This document shows, in pieces, positions 1 through 10,217 of a stretch of DNA of 64,000 nucleotides. The notes under the pieces were generated by a model. It had not been told where the DNA came from, did not search any database, and was given only the letters and a program-made list of their open reading frames with translations. The position numbers and the translations under genes are program-made. Numbering within the stretch: position 1 is the first letter of the stretch; each line of letters begins with the position of its first letter. The stretch is from Clostridiales bacterium CHKCI001. GTDB lineage: Bacteria > Bacillota > Clostridia > Lachnospirales > Lachnospiraceae. The DNA lies in assembly GCA_900045905.1 (NCBI GenBank), contig FCNS01000014.1:62001-126000 (forward strand). Reading direction: 5' to 3'.

Positions 1-1486
<1,486 letters not shown>

Positions 1487-1496
1487 GAATTACCAC

Positions 1497-3008
1497 CTAC
1501 TTTTTATAATTTGATGCGTAATCGTTTGCATAGCTTACAATCTGTTCAATTAATTCATCAGTAAGAGCCTTTTTTGTTTCGATTGTATCTATGATATCTT
1601 TATGTTCTGTTTCAAATGACTGAAGCATAGCCATTTGGAACTCTTTTATTCTCTTTTTTTCGATTCCAAGCATTACCTTATGTGTGGCTGCTAGTAAGGT
1701 GATAACTTGTTCGTGAAGAGAAAGAGGATGAGCAAGTGGCTGCTTAAGAATTTCCAGAAGTCCATCTCCATAAGCAAGCTGTTCTTTTGTAGTATCATCC
1801 AGATCAGAGCTAAATTGAGTAAAGACTTCCATTTCACGAAATTGAGCCAGATCAATACGGATACTTCCAGAAGCTTTTTTCATTGCTTTTGTCTGTGCAG
1901 CACCGCCGACACGGGACACCGATAAACCTACATTAACGGCTGGACGCTGGCCAGAGAAGAACAAATCATTTTCCAGGAAGATTTGTCCGTCTGTAATGGA
2001 AATTACATTTGTTGGGATGTATGCAGATACATCACCTGCCTGTGTTTCAATAATTGGAAGTGCAGTAATGGATCCTCCGCCTAATTCATCACTCAGTTTA
2101 CTGGAACGTTCCAAAAGTCTGGAATGTAAATAAAATACGTCACCTGGATAAGCTTCACGTCCTGGAGAACGCTCAAGAAGCAGAGAAAGAGCACGATATG
2201 CAACCGCATGTTTGGATAAATCATCGTATACAATTAAAACATCTTTTCCTTGGTACATAAAATATTCAGCAAGTGCAGTTCCAGAATATGGAGCAATATA
2301 TTGCAAGGAAGCAGGATCGCTTGCGGTTGCAGTGACGATAATTGTATAATCCATTGCATCATGCTGCGTTAATGTATTCACAAGTTTGGCGACAGTAGAA
2401 GCTTTTTGACCAATTGCAACATAGATACAAATGACATCTTTGTCTTTTTGATTTAAAATTGTATCCATTGCGATTGAAGTCTTTCCTGTCTGTCTGTCGC
2501 CAATAATCAGTTCTCTTTGTCCACGGCCGATTGGAAACATGGAATCGATTGCAAGAATTCCAGTCTCTAAAGGCTGATTTACAGATTTTCGTTCTGTAAT
2601 ACCTGGAGCAGGTTCTTCGATAGCACGGTAATCGGATGAAATAATTTCACCTTTTCCATCAATTGGAGCGCCAAGCGCATTCACAATACGTCCAATATAA
2701 GCATCTCCAACAGGAATACCTGCTTTCTTCTTCGTACGAGAAACTCGTGTTCCCTCGTGAATTCCATGATCTCGTCCAAGTAAAATACAGCCAATTTCAT
2801 CTCTTCGGATATCTTGAACCATTCCCTTTACGCCATTGTCAAATAAGACAATCTCACCATACATTGCATGGTCAATTCCGTGAATCGTAGCAATACCGTC
2901 ACCGACCCAGATGACAGTGCCTACTTCTTGATCTTTTGTTTCAATATCAAAATTTTCAATCTCAGTTTTTAAAATTGAGATAATCTCTTCTGAGCTGATC
3001 GCACTCAA
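1497..3008 (-). CDS. atpA: F1Fo ATP synthase alpha subunit
   Basis: Non-catalytic nucleotide-binding subunit of F1. The Walker A motif is GDRQTGKT, with the conserved [17 protein letters not shown] context and the alpha signature [16 protein letters not shown] further on. An ATG at 3023 would give 508 residues, but it overlaps atpH and lies inside the ribosome site: the mRNA reads ATGGAGGTGACAGGATTG. The GGAGGTGA is correctly spaced for the TTG at 3008, giving 503 residues starting (M)[10 protein letters not shown] therefore prefer 3008; 3023 stays possible. With the TTG start, atpH and atpA are separated by 5 bases. Confidence 0.95.
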   Translation of the reverse strand: MSAISSEEIISILKTEIENFDIETKDQEVGTVIWVGDGIATIHGIDHAMYGEIVLFDNGVKGMVQDIRRDEIGCILLGRDHGIHEGTRVSRTKKKAGIPVGDAYIGRIVNALGAPIDGKGEIISSDYRAIEEPAPGITERKSVNQPLETGILAIDSMFPIGRGQRELIIGDRQTGKTSIAMDTILNQKDKDVICIYVAIGQKASTVAKLVNTLTQHDAMDYTIIVTATASDPASLQYIAPYSGTALAEYFMYQGKDVLIVYDDLSKHAVAYRALSLLLERSPGREAYPGDVFYLHSRLLERSSKLSDELGGGSITALPIIETQAGDVSAYIPTNVISITDGQIFLENDLFFSGQRPAVNVGLSVSRVGGAAQTKAMKKASGSIRIDLAQFREMEVFTQFSSDLDDTTKEQLAYGDGLLEILKQPLAHPLSLHEQVITLLAATHKVMLGIEKKRIKEFQMAMLQSFETEHKDIIDTIETKKALTDELIEQIVSYANDYASNYKK

Positions 3009-3013
3009 TCCTG

Positions 3014-3517
3014 TCACCTCCATGTCAATTTTTGTTGTAATTGTTTTAGACGTCCACGCATACTGTAGTCAAGTTCCTGTCCATCCGCGTTAATAAGAAA
3101 GCCTCCGAGTAAAGCAGGATCTTCTTGCATTGTAAGATTTACGTCTTGTTTCTGATATTTTGTTTTTAGTGCTTCCTTTATACGATTCGTAGTTGTTGGA
3201 TCTGGTTTTATCGTATAGGTAAGAACTGCATCTAAAATTCCCTCTTGTTCATGACTATAAGAGATATAGTCATCCAAAATTTCTGGAAGTAATGCTGCAC
3301 TATGATGGAAACAGAGTACCTTTAAGAAATTTTGAAGTTCTTTTGGAAAAATTCTATCAATAACATTATATTTTTGAGTACAAGGAATCGTAGGATTTTT
3401 CAAAACATCCAAAAGAATAGGATTTAAAGAAAGAACCTCAGTCGTAAAAGTGATTGCTTCTTTTGAAACATGCAGTTCATATAACACATGTGCATAATTA
3501 TGACTAATCTGACTCAT
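3014..3517 (-). CDS. atpH: F1Fo ATP synthase delta subunit
   Basis: Peripheral-stalk subunit joining F1 to the b subunits. The 167-residue product has the OSCP/delta pattern: an N-terminal helical domain with YAHVLYEL near the start, and the C-terminal signature in which [20 protein letters not shown] corresponds to the family's GG-hydrophobic-D-S-R-L block. Its start overlaps the atpF stop by 4 bases (ATGA), typical of translational coupling. Confidence 0.95.
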   Translation of the reverse strand: MSQISHNYAHVLYELHVSKEAITFTTEVLSLNPILLDVLKNPTIPCTQKYNVIDRIFPKELQNFLKVLCFHHSAALLPEILDDYISYSHEQEGILDAVLTYTIKPDPTTTNRIKEALKTKYQKQDVNLTMQEDPALLGGFLINADGQELDYSMRGRLKQLQQKLTWR

Positions 3518-3996
3518 GTCGATTCACCTGTATTCTTAATAAATTGGTTGTAAGCGCGTGCACTCGTTTCTTCCTGATTTTCGCTCATAATTTTCGCAGC
3601 AGCGACAAGAGCAAGATTAGCAATTTGCGTTTCCATATCTTTCATGGCCTTTTCCTTATCTGCTTCGGTTGTTTTATGAGCCTGAGCGACAATACGATTT
3701 GCCTTTTCATCCGCTTCTTTGACAATACGGTCATATTCCGCCTTAGCATTGATGCGGGCTGTATCAATAATTTTCTGAGAGTCTTCTCGGGCTGTTTGAA
3801 GAGAAGACTCATATTGTTTTTTTAATGCATCTGCCTGCTTTTGTGTCTCAGCAGCATGATCCAGTTGTCCCTGAATCATTTGCTCTCGTTTTTGCATAAT
3901 TCCAAGTACTGGCTGGAATAAGAAATGCTTTAAAACAAGGAACAATACAATTACATTGATCAAGTTGTAAACCAAGTTCATGTTAATTGAAATCAT
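3514..3996 (-). CDS. atpF: F1Fo ATP synthase b subunit
   Basis: Membrane-anchored peripheral stalk. The 160-residue product has one N-terminal transmembrane segment (about residues 5-27, LVYNLINVIVLFLVLKHFLF) and then a long charged helix rich in Q, K, E and A that would form the stator coiled coil. It lies between atpE and atpH, as usual in the operon. Confidence 0.95.
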   Translation of the reverse strand: MISINMNLVYNLINVIVLFLVLKHFLFQPVLGIMQKREQMIQGQLDHAAETQKQADALKKQYESSLQTAREDSQKIIDTARINAKAEYDRIVKEADEKANRIVAQAHKTTEADKEKAMKDMETQIANLALVAAAKIMSENQEETSARAYNQFIKNTGEST

Positions 3997-4018
3997 AGAA
4001 AAGACTCACCGCCTTCAA

Positions 4019-4246
4019 TTATTTTAAAAGAATTAAGATTAAGAAAGCGATAACAAAACCATAAATAGCAGTTGCTTCAGCAAGTGCTGCACCAAGAAGT
4101 AATGCTTTTGTAATTTTACTATCTGCTTCAGGCTGTCTGGCGATTGCATCTGCTGCTTTTGAAGTTGCCAAACCGATACCAATACCAGCTCCTGCGCCTG
4201 ATAATACTGCAATACCAGCTCCGATTGCGATTAATGTTGTAGACAT
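4019..4246 (-). CDS. atpE: F1Fo ATP synthase c subunit (rotor ring)
   Basis: 75-residue double-helix hairpin of the membrane rotor. The polar loop is ARQPEA and the ion-binding carboxylate is the Glu in ALAEATAIYGF of helix 2. In the Na+-driven Ilyobacter ring, helix 1 carries a Gln in GVGQGYA; the equivalent stretch here is GIGIGLA, so that Na+ ligand is Ile. I infer a proton-type ring. A good ribosome site (AAGGAGGAATC) precedes the start. Confidence 0.96.
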   Translation of the reverse strand: MSTTLIAIGAGIAVLSGAGAGIGIGLATSKAADAIARQPEADSKITKALLLGAALAEATAIYGFVIAFLILILLK

Positions 4247-4305
4247 AATGTGATTCCTCCTTAAAATTTGTAATATTATGTATTTATGTTTTTTATAGAA
4301 TCGTC

Positions 4306-4971
4306 TTACTCAATAGATTCCTTTATAAATAGCGAAGTAAGGAATACGAAGACGTAGGCTTGAATTAAGCCATCGAAAATATCAAAATAAAAACTAAATG
4401 GGATTGGAATAATTGCAGGTACAAAATATTTAATTAATTCCATTACTACAAATCCACCAAGAATATTTCCAAACAGTCGCATACAAAGTGACAGTGGACG
4501 GATAAATATTTCCAATATATTGATTGGTGTCATAATTGCCATTGGCTGGGCAAAACTTTTAATAAAACCACGTCCGCCTTTTGCATGAATTCCTGCATAT
4601 TCAATGAGAATGATACTCATAAGAGCTAGGGCGGCGGTTACATTCATATCTTTGGTAGGTGGTTTGATACCCAAAATTCCAATTACATTGGAAATTCCAA
4701 GATAAATTAGGATAGACATTAGATAAGGGATATAACGTTTTCCTGCTTTACCAAGGAGCCCATCGAAGAGGTTATAAAGTCCTCCGACTGCTAATTCCAA
4801 AACCTGCTGTTTTTTACTTGGTGATTCAACACTTAGGTTACGAACAAGTACAATACATAAGACTGCCACAAATGCGATAATAAACCATGTTATAACAGTA
4901 GATTCGGAAATATCAAGACCGCCGAAAATAGGAATTGTAAAAACTGTTTTACAATTAAGTTCTTCCAGCAA
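4306..4971 (-). CDS. atpB: F1Fo ATP synthase a subunit
   Basis: Stator membrane subunit holding the ion half-channels. The 221-residue hydrophobic product carries the essential arginine in the context RPLSLCMRLFGNILGG. The start appears to be TTG at 4971 behind GGAGAAACC. It is the first gene of the operon seen here: no atpI lies between it and the promoter at about 5029-5057. Confidence 0.95.
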   Translation of the reverse strand: MLEELNCKTVFTIPIFGGLDISESTVITWFIIAFVAVLCIVLVRNLSVESPSKKQQVLELAVGGLYNLFDGLLGKAGKRYIPYLMSILIYLGISNVIGILGIKPPTKDMNVTAALALMSIILIEYAGIHAKGGRGFIKSFAQPMAIMTPINILEIFIRPLSLCMRLFGNILGGFVVMELIKYFVPAIIPIPFSFYFDIFDGLIQAYVFVFLTSLFIKESIE

Positions 4972-5028
4972 GGTTTCTCCAAGATTTTCCGTACAATCGC
5001 TTCCTTTCTGTTATTTGATTTCCAACAT

Positions 5029-5057
5029 ATAGTACAGCGAAGTTCTTGAGGTGTCAA
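5029..5057 (-). promoter_or_regulatory. Sigma-A type promoter of the atp operon
   Basis: On the minus strand, TTGACA (5057-5052) is followed after 17 bases by TACTAT (5034-5029). The -10 box lies about 60 bases upstream of the atpB start with no gene between. Confidence 0.8.
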
Positions 5058-5584
5058 TCACTTTGATTGCTCCGTTTATTACAGAATTTTTACAGAAAAA
5101 TTTGTGAGTTTCACTGTGAAAAATTAGGAAATTCCTACATTAATATTGTGCAAATTGCCTATTTTCTTTTTTGTATTTTTAAATATACAAAAAAGAAGGG
5201 GGTAAAAAGAATAAAAAATGATGTTTTTTGAGAAGAATTTTCTCAGAAAAAAGAAAGAAAAGCAAAGAAAAAAGGAGATAAAGTCGGATTTTAATGAGAA
5301 AAAAATAAAATTTTAAGATATAAAAAGAATTTTACAAAATAAATGAGTAGAAATACTCGTTATATAAAAAATAAATGGAAAATAATCTTGACTTAAATAA
5401 AATCTTAGCTGTTTCTTTGCCAAACAAGTGATAGGATGAAATTATAGTCCAGTTTTTGTTACAAAAATATTACGGTAAAATTTGGATTTATAAAAATTAC
5501 CTTTTGACCCCAATATCATTTGATAGGATAAAGAATATATGATATGATGTTGAATGGAATTAGACAGGAGGCAACTTATATGAT
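5058..5584. other. A-rich gene-free region between divergent operons
   Basis: No credible gene is visible. The plus strand is strongly A-rich from about 5180 to 5400. A perfect inverted repeat with 13-base arms (TTCTTTTTTGTAT at 5164-5176, its complement at 5185-5197) could form an AT-only hairpin. Promoter elements for the downstream kinase gene are probably near the end but are not clear enough to call. Confidence 0.5.
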
Positions 5585-6688
5585 ATGAGTCATTGGTTAA
5601 AGAGAATTGAAAAGAAATCGAAGCATTCAAAGAGTTGGAAGAAAGATATTTTATACTTAACTTTGATACTTAGTGCTTCTTTTCTATTAAGCTTACAAAT
5701 TCAGACCCTATTTCATGCACAATCATTAATTTCGACTATATTTGTGTTAGCAGTTTTTTTAATCTCATTGGTAACACAAGGATATATTTGGGGAATTGTA
5801 TCATCACTAATTAGCATGATGGCAGTTAATTATGCATTTACATTTCCATATTTTACGTTTAATTTTACAATACCAGAAAACCTCTTCTCAGCAATTGTTA
5901 TGCTTTTTGTTACAAGTATGACAAGTACGCTGACAACCAAAATAAAAGAGCAAGAAAAAATAAAGCTAGAGAGTGAAAAAGAAAAAATGCGTGCAAATTT
6001 GCTTCGGGCAATTTCACATGATTTACGGACTCCGCTTACGACGATTTATGGTTCTTGCTCTGCAATTATAGAAAATTATGATCTGCTTTCCAAAGACCAG
6101 CAGTTAAAACTACTAGAAGAAGTACGAGAAGATTCTCAATGGCTCATACGAATGGTAGAAAATCTTTTATCAGTCACTCGGATTGATGGAGAAAAAGTAA
6201 ATGTGATTAAAACGCCAACTGTGTTAGAAGAATTGATTGATACCGTTTTAGTTAAGTTCCAGAAAAGATATCCAAATCAAGAAGTAACGGTAGATATACC
6301 AGATGAGTTTATTAGTATTCCTATGGATGCAGTATTAATCGAACAGGTACTTATGAATCTTCTTGAGAATGCAGTTCAGCATGCAAAAGGAATGACACAG
6401 CTAACATTAAAAGTTTTTACGTCTGGAACAAAGGCTATTTTTGAAGTGACAGATGATGGTTGTGGAATTCCAAAGGAGCAGATGTCGCATTTATTTACTG
6501 GATATTTAGAAAAAAGAAATACTCCAGCGGATGGACAAAAAAATAGTATGGGAATTGGACTTTCTGTTTGTGCTGCGATTTTAAAGGCACATGGAGGAGA
6601 AATTTATGCAGAAAATCAGAAATCAGGAGGTGTAACTTTTGGTTTTTCACTTGAGAAGGAGGAAATAGACGGAAAAAACTATGAGTAG
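5585..6688 (+). CDS. KdpD-like sensor histidine kinase without the KdpD/Usp input domains
   Basis: Membrane sensor kinase of 367 residues. Residues about 22-115 form four hydrophobic segments of the DUF4118 type found in KdpD. The HisKA domain follows with phosphoacceptor motif ISHDLRTPLTTIYG (about residue 144), then HATPase_c with N box LLENAVQH, G1 DDGCGIP and G2 MGIGLSV. KdpD itself is about 900 residues; the large N-terminal cytoplasmic KdpD and Usp domains are absent. The gene overlaps the next regulator by 8 bases and the operon continues into ktrB and ktrA, so control of potassium uptake is the likely role. Which signal it senses cannot be told. Confidence 0.88.
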   Translation: MSHWLKRIEKKSKHSKSWKKDILYLTLILSASFLLSLQIQTLFHAQSLISTIFVLAVFLISLVTQGYIWGIVSSLISMMAVNYAFTFPYFTFNFTIPENLFSAIVMLFVTSMTSTLTTKIKEQEKIKLESEKEKMRANLLRAISHDLRTPLTTIYGSCSAIIENYDLLSKDQQLKLLEEVREDSQWLIRMVENLLSVTRIDGEKVNVIKTPTVLEELIDTVLVKFQKRYPNQEVTVDIPDEFISIPMDAVLIEQVLMNLLENAVQHAKGMTQLTLKVFTSGTKAIFEVTDDGCGIPKEQMSHLFTGYLEKRNTPADGQKNSMGIGLSVCAAILKAHGGEIYAENQKSGGVTFGFSLEKEEIDGKNYE

Positions 6689-7382
6689 TAATAAGTATCG
6701 TATTCTCATTATTGAAGATGAATTGAATATACGAAGTTTTGTAAAAACCATATTGGAAACAAATGGATATCAAGTTCTGACTTCTGGTACAGGAAAACAA
6801 GGAGAATGGATGGTTACGTCGCATTGCCCTGATTTGATTATATTGGATTTGGGGCTTCCAGATATGGACGGAGTTGAATTAATCAAAAAAATCCGTAAAT
6901 TTTCAGGAGTACCAATTATTGTTTTATCTGCAAGAACAGATGAAAATGATAAAGTATCTGCACTTGATCTGGGAGCTAATGACTATGTTACAAAACCATT
7001 TGGAACAGCAGAACTTCTGGCTCGAGTGCGTGCAACTTTGCGCAATAGCCATCACAGTACAGGAAATGGTCTTTACGGAAAGTTTGTAGTAAAAGATATG
7101 GAAATTGACTATGATAGGCGTATTGTTTTAGTCAAGCATCAAGAAATAAAGTTGACACAGACAGAGTATAATATTGTTACGTTACTTTCGGAACATGCAG
7201 GAAGAGTTCTTACCTATGCCTTTATTATACATGCAATATGGGGAACTGCAGATTCAGGAAGTATAAAAAAATTACAAGTAAATATGGCTAATATTAGAAA
7301 AAAACTCGGTTCGAAACCAGGTGACAACCAATATATTTCAAATGAATTGGGAGTCGGTTATCGAATGTATGGAAATGAATGA
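6681..7382 (+). CDS. KdpE-like OmpR-family response regulator
   Basis: 233 residues. The receiver domain has the acidic pair EDE near the start, phosphoacceptor Asp in LIILDLGLPDMDG and the Lys in VTKPFG; the C-terminal half is a winged helix (Trans_reg_C, ending NELGVGYRM). Partner of the overlapping kinase and probable regulator of the downstream potassium transporter genes. KdpE normally controls kdpFABC, which is absent here. Confidence 0.9.
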   Translation: MSSNKYRILIIEDELNIRSFVKTILETNGYQVLTSGTGKQGEWMVTSHCPDLIILDLGLPDMDGVELIKKIRKFSGVPIIVLSARTDENDKVSALDLGANDYVTKPFGTAELLARVRATLRNSHHSTGNGLYGKFVVKDMEIDYDRRIVLVKHQEIKLTQTEYNIVTLLSEHAGRVLTYAFIIHAIWGTADSGSIKKLQVNMANIRKKLGSKPGDNQYISNELGVGYRMYGNE

Positions 7383-7392
7383 GGTGGTTAAA

Positions 7393-8697
7393 ATGAACTT
7401 TATAAAAATGATAAAACGGCAGTCTCCAGGCAGAATTATTGCACTTGGTTTTGCTCTAGTTATTCTATTAGGTTCAGTATTATTAATGCTGCCATGCAGC
7501 ATTCAGGATGGAGTTACTGTTCGGTATATTGATGCTCTTTATACATCTACAAGTGCAGTATGCGTAACTGGGCTGATTGCGATTGATGCAGGAGATACAT
7601 TTACTCCACTTGGGCAGTTTTTTCTTGCTGCTCTGATTCAGATTGGAGGATTGGGAGTTACAGCAGTTGGTGCAGGTATTATGCTTGCAATTGGAAAAAA
7701 GGTAAATCTGAAGGGAAGAACTTTAATCCGAGAAGCAATGAACGTAAACTCAGGAGGAGGACTTGTACGGTTTGTTAAGAGTATCTTTCTTACGACAGTA
7801 GTTTTTGAGCTATTAGGAGCAGCGCTTAGCTTTACTGTGTTTGTTCAAGATTATCCCCCAATAAGGGCACTTGGAATTAGTCTGTTCCATTCTGTTGCAG
7901 CGTTTAATAATTCAGGATTTGATATACTTGGAAATTATCAAAATTTAATCCCTTATCAGGATAATGTTGTATTAAACTTGGTAACTTGTGGATTAATTAT
8001 ATTTGGTGGAATTGGATTTTTGGTTATTCGTGAGTTAATCGCAGCAAGACTTCGTTGGTCTAAATTGTCCATGCATGCAAAGGTGGTAATAACCGTCAGT
8101 GCTAGTTTAATTGTTATAGGAGCTGTATTGGTTAAAATGACCGAAGACGTAAGCTGGATGGGGGCTTTCTTTAATAGTGTATCTGCAAGAACAGCTGGTT
8201 TCTCAACTTATCCGCTCAGTGAGTTTTCTACGCCAGGATTGTTAGTATTGACGGTTCTTATGTTTATCGGAGCCTCTCCTGGTTCTACAGGTGGTGGTAT
8301 AAAAACGAGTACATTTTTTGTATTACTGCAAGGAATTAAATCAGCAGCTACAAATCACACGGAAAAAGCATTTCGATATGCCATTCCACGAGATGCATTT
8401 CGTAAGGCAGCAGTCATTATGATTTTAGCTTTGACAGTAGTTTTAACTGCTACTTATCTTGTTCTTGTAATGGAACCAGATGTCTCTCTAATCCAAGCTT
8501 TATTTGAAATGACAAGTGCATTTGGAACGGTTGGTTTATCTACTGGTATTACAGTAGATTTATCGGATGGAAGTAAGTTGCTATCTATATTAGTAATGTA
8601 CATAGGTCGTCTTGGACCATTGACAATCGCATCTCTATGGCATTTTACTAGAGGAGAGCGAGTAAGTTATCCAGAAGGAAATATTGCAATTGGCTAA
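7393..8697 (+). CDS. ktrB: Potassium uptake channel subunit, KtrB/TrkH family
   Basis: 434-residue membrane protein with four repeated pore motifs containing filter glycines: TSAVCVTGL, AAFNNSGFD, SARTAGFST and SAFGTVGLSTG. Its length fits KtrB better than the longer TrkH. An in-frame start at 7321 would lie inside the regulator gene; the ATG at 7393 has GAGGTGG six bases upstream, so I use 7393. It pairs with the adjacent NAD-binding subunit to form a membrane K+ uptake system. Confidence 0.93.
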   Translation: MNFIKMIKRQSPGRIIALGFALVILLGSVLLMLPCSIQDGVTVRYIDALYTSTSAVCVTGLIAIDAGDTFTPLGQFFLAALIQIGGLGVTAVGAGIMLAIGKKVNLKGRTLIREAMNVNSGGGLVRFVKSIFLTTVVFELLGAALSFTVFVQDYPPIRALGISLFHSVAAFNNSGFDILGNYQNLIPYQDNVVLNLVTCGLIIFGGIGFLVIRELIAARLRWSKLSMHAKVVITVSASLIVIGAVLVKMTEDVSWMGAFFNSVSARTAGFSTYPLSEFSTPGLLVLTVLMFIGASPGSTGGGIKTSTFFVLLQGIKSAATNHTEKAFRYAIPRDAFRKAAVIMILALTVVLTATYLVLVMEPDVSLIQALFEMTSAFGTVGLSTGITVDLSDGSKLLSILVMYIGRLGPLTIASLWHFTRGERVSYPEGNIAIG

Positions 8698-8714
8698 TTG
8701 TTAGGAGGATTATT

Positions 8715-9401
8715 ATGTTTGGTATGAAAAAAAGTGAAAAAATGTCTTACGGGATTGTTGGATTAGGAAGATTTGGATCGGCACTTACCGAGGAACTTGC
8801 TCGATCAGGAGCAGAATTGCTTGTCATTGATAAGGATGAAGAAAAAGTAAGAGAAGTAAGAGAATTGACGGAAAATGCATTAGTTGTCAGCAATCTGGAC
8901 AAAAGAACTTTGATGGAAACTGGAATACAAAATTGTGATGTAGCCATCGTTTGTATTGGGGAGCATATGGAGTCTTCCATACTTACAACATTAAACTTAG
9001 TTTCGCTTGGGATTCCAGAAGTTATCTCTAAAGCTACAAGTCCAGAGCATGGAGAAATTTTGGCGAGACTTGGAGCAAAGGTAGTGTATCCAGAACGAGA
9101 TATGGCAATTCGTTTGGCCAATCGATTGGAAACATCTAGAGTTTTGGACTTTATACAGTTAAGTCAAAAAATTAATATTTCAAAGCTGCGTATACCAAAA
9201 AGATGTATCGGAAAAACTGTGTCTAGCATAGATATTCGAGCTCGTTTTGATCTCAATATCATTGCAATTGAGAGTAATAATAACGTTATAGAGAATGTAA
9301 AACCAGATTATGTATTTAAAGAAGAAGATATTTTAATTGTTTCAGGCAGCAGGGATGGAGTAATTCGTTTTACAGAGTGGGGAGAAAAAGTACAAAAATA
9401 A
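8715..9401 (+). CDS. ktrA: Regulatory subunit of potassium uptake, KtrA/TrkA family (RCK domain)
   Basis: 228 residues. An N-terminal RCK/Rossmann domain with the nucleotide-binding glycine motif GLGRFGSAL and the acidic end of strand 2 (LLVIDKDEEK) is followed by a TrkA_C domain (about residues 150-225). As a cytoplasmic ring it would gate the KtrB channel in response to nucleotide. It is preceded by TTAGGAGG and followed by a strong terminator. Confidence 0.93.
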   Translation: MFGMKKSEKMSYGIVGLGRFGSALTEELARSGAELLVIDKDEEKVREVRELTENALVVSNLDKRTLMETGIQNCDVAIVCIGEHMESSILTTLNLVSLGIPEVISKATSPEHGEILARLGAKVVYPERDMAIRLANRLETSRVLDFIQLSQKINISKLRIPKRCIGKTVSSIDIRARFDLNIIAIESNNNVIENVKPDYVFKEEDILIVSGSRDGVIRFTEWGEKVQK

Positions 9402-9414
9402 TAATTGAAAGATG

Positions 9415-9448
9415 ACAGAGCAGGTGAAAACCTGCTCTGTAGTTTTTG
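9415..9448 (+). terminator. Intrinsic terminator after ktrA
   Basis: Perfect 10-bp stem ACAGAGCAGG/CCTGCTCTGT with a TGAAAA loop, then GTAG and five T. Repeat copy 1 begins directly afterwards. Confidence 0.9.
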
Positions 9449-9490
9449 TCGTGATATGTAAAAGACATTCAGTGGAGGCTTCTTTTGTTG
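9449..9490 (+). repeat. Terminator-linked dispersed repeat, copy 1
   Basis: Carries the family elements TCGTGATATG (9449-9458), TTCAGTGGAGG (9468-9478) and TTCTTTTGTTG. It starts immediately after the ktrA terminator T-run. The unit is described in the findings. Confidence 0.75.
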
Positions 9491-9578
9491 TGATTTTTAG
9501 ACAAAATGCAAGATAGAATATTTTTACAAAAAAGTCCATATAATAAAGAAAAATGAGTTGGGCAGGAGTAGTCAGAAC

Positions 9579-9974
9579 ATGAAACAATACATATTAGTGA
9601 GCGTATTTGTATTATCATTTCTTTTATATGGATGTAGTGCAGCCACAGAAAAAGAAAAAATTCAAGATCTGGAATTTACAATTATAAGTGAGGAAAATGT
9701 TCCAGAGGAATTAAAAGATATTATTGAAGAAAAAAAACAGGGAGAATTTAAGCTTACTTATGCAAACGGCCAGGATTTATATATTGTAGTAGGCTATGGA
9801 GAACAGCCGACAGGAGGGTATAGCATTGAAGTACCAGAATTATACTTGGCAAAGGAAAACATTATTATTGACACCAATTTGATTGGACCAGAAGGAGATG
9901 CGATTGTCCAGACAAGTTATCCCTATGTAGTAGTAAAGACAGAATGGCGAGAAGAGCCTGTATTATATCAGTAA
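9579..9974 (+). CDS. Lipoprotein with PrcB C-terminal-like domain
   Basis: 131 residues. Type II signal with lipobox LLYGC (Cys at residue 19), then a small beta-rich domain in which PTGGYSIEV and the final VVVKTEW segment resemble the PrcB_C family, named after a subunit of a Treponema protease complex. An upstream in-frame TTG at 9558 exists, but the ATG at 9579 is followed directly by the lysine and hydrophobic core of the signal and has GGAG 11 bases ahead. Anchored on the outer face of the membrane. Function unknown. Confidence 0.75.
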   Translation: MKQYILVSVFVLSFLLYGCSAATEKEKIQDLEFTIISEENVPEELKDIIEEKKQGEFKLTYANGQDLYIVVGYGEQPTGGYSIEVPELYLAKENIIIDTNLIGPEGDAIVQTSYPYVVVKTEWREEPVLYQ

Positions 9975-10061
9975 AAAATATCGGTGAAAGGAGCTGGAAC
10001 TGTAACTTTAATAATGAAATTTATTTTCACATAAAGTGTGCATTTTTCCTGTACGTTATGA

Positions 10062-10112
10062 AAAATACAGCCATATAGTTTTAAAAATAGGGCTATGTGG
10101 CTGTATTTCTTT
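10062..10112 (+). terminator. Intrinsic terminator after the PrcB-like gene
   Basis: Stem AAATACAGCCATATAG paired with CTATGTGGCTGTATTT, followed by CTTT. Because its 5' flank is A-rich it may also work on the other strand. Confidence 0.75.
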
Positions 10113-10217
10113 CCTCAGAGGCAAGTATACAAAAACTTTACCCATTGAGCGGAAATGCTTGCTTGTATAAATAAATGAGGTGTGGTAGGATATATAGGTA
10201 AAAGGAGGCGGCAGGAA

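Noticed and set aside
7321-7392. Upstream start for ktrB inside the response regulator gene
   Set aside because: No ribosome site there; GAGGTGG before 7393 and the normal KtrB start support the shorter form.
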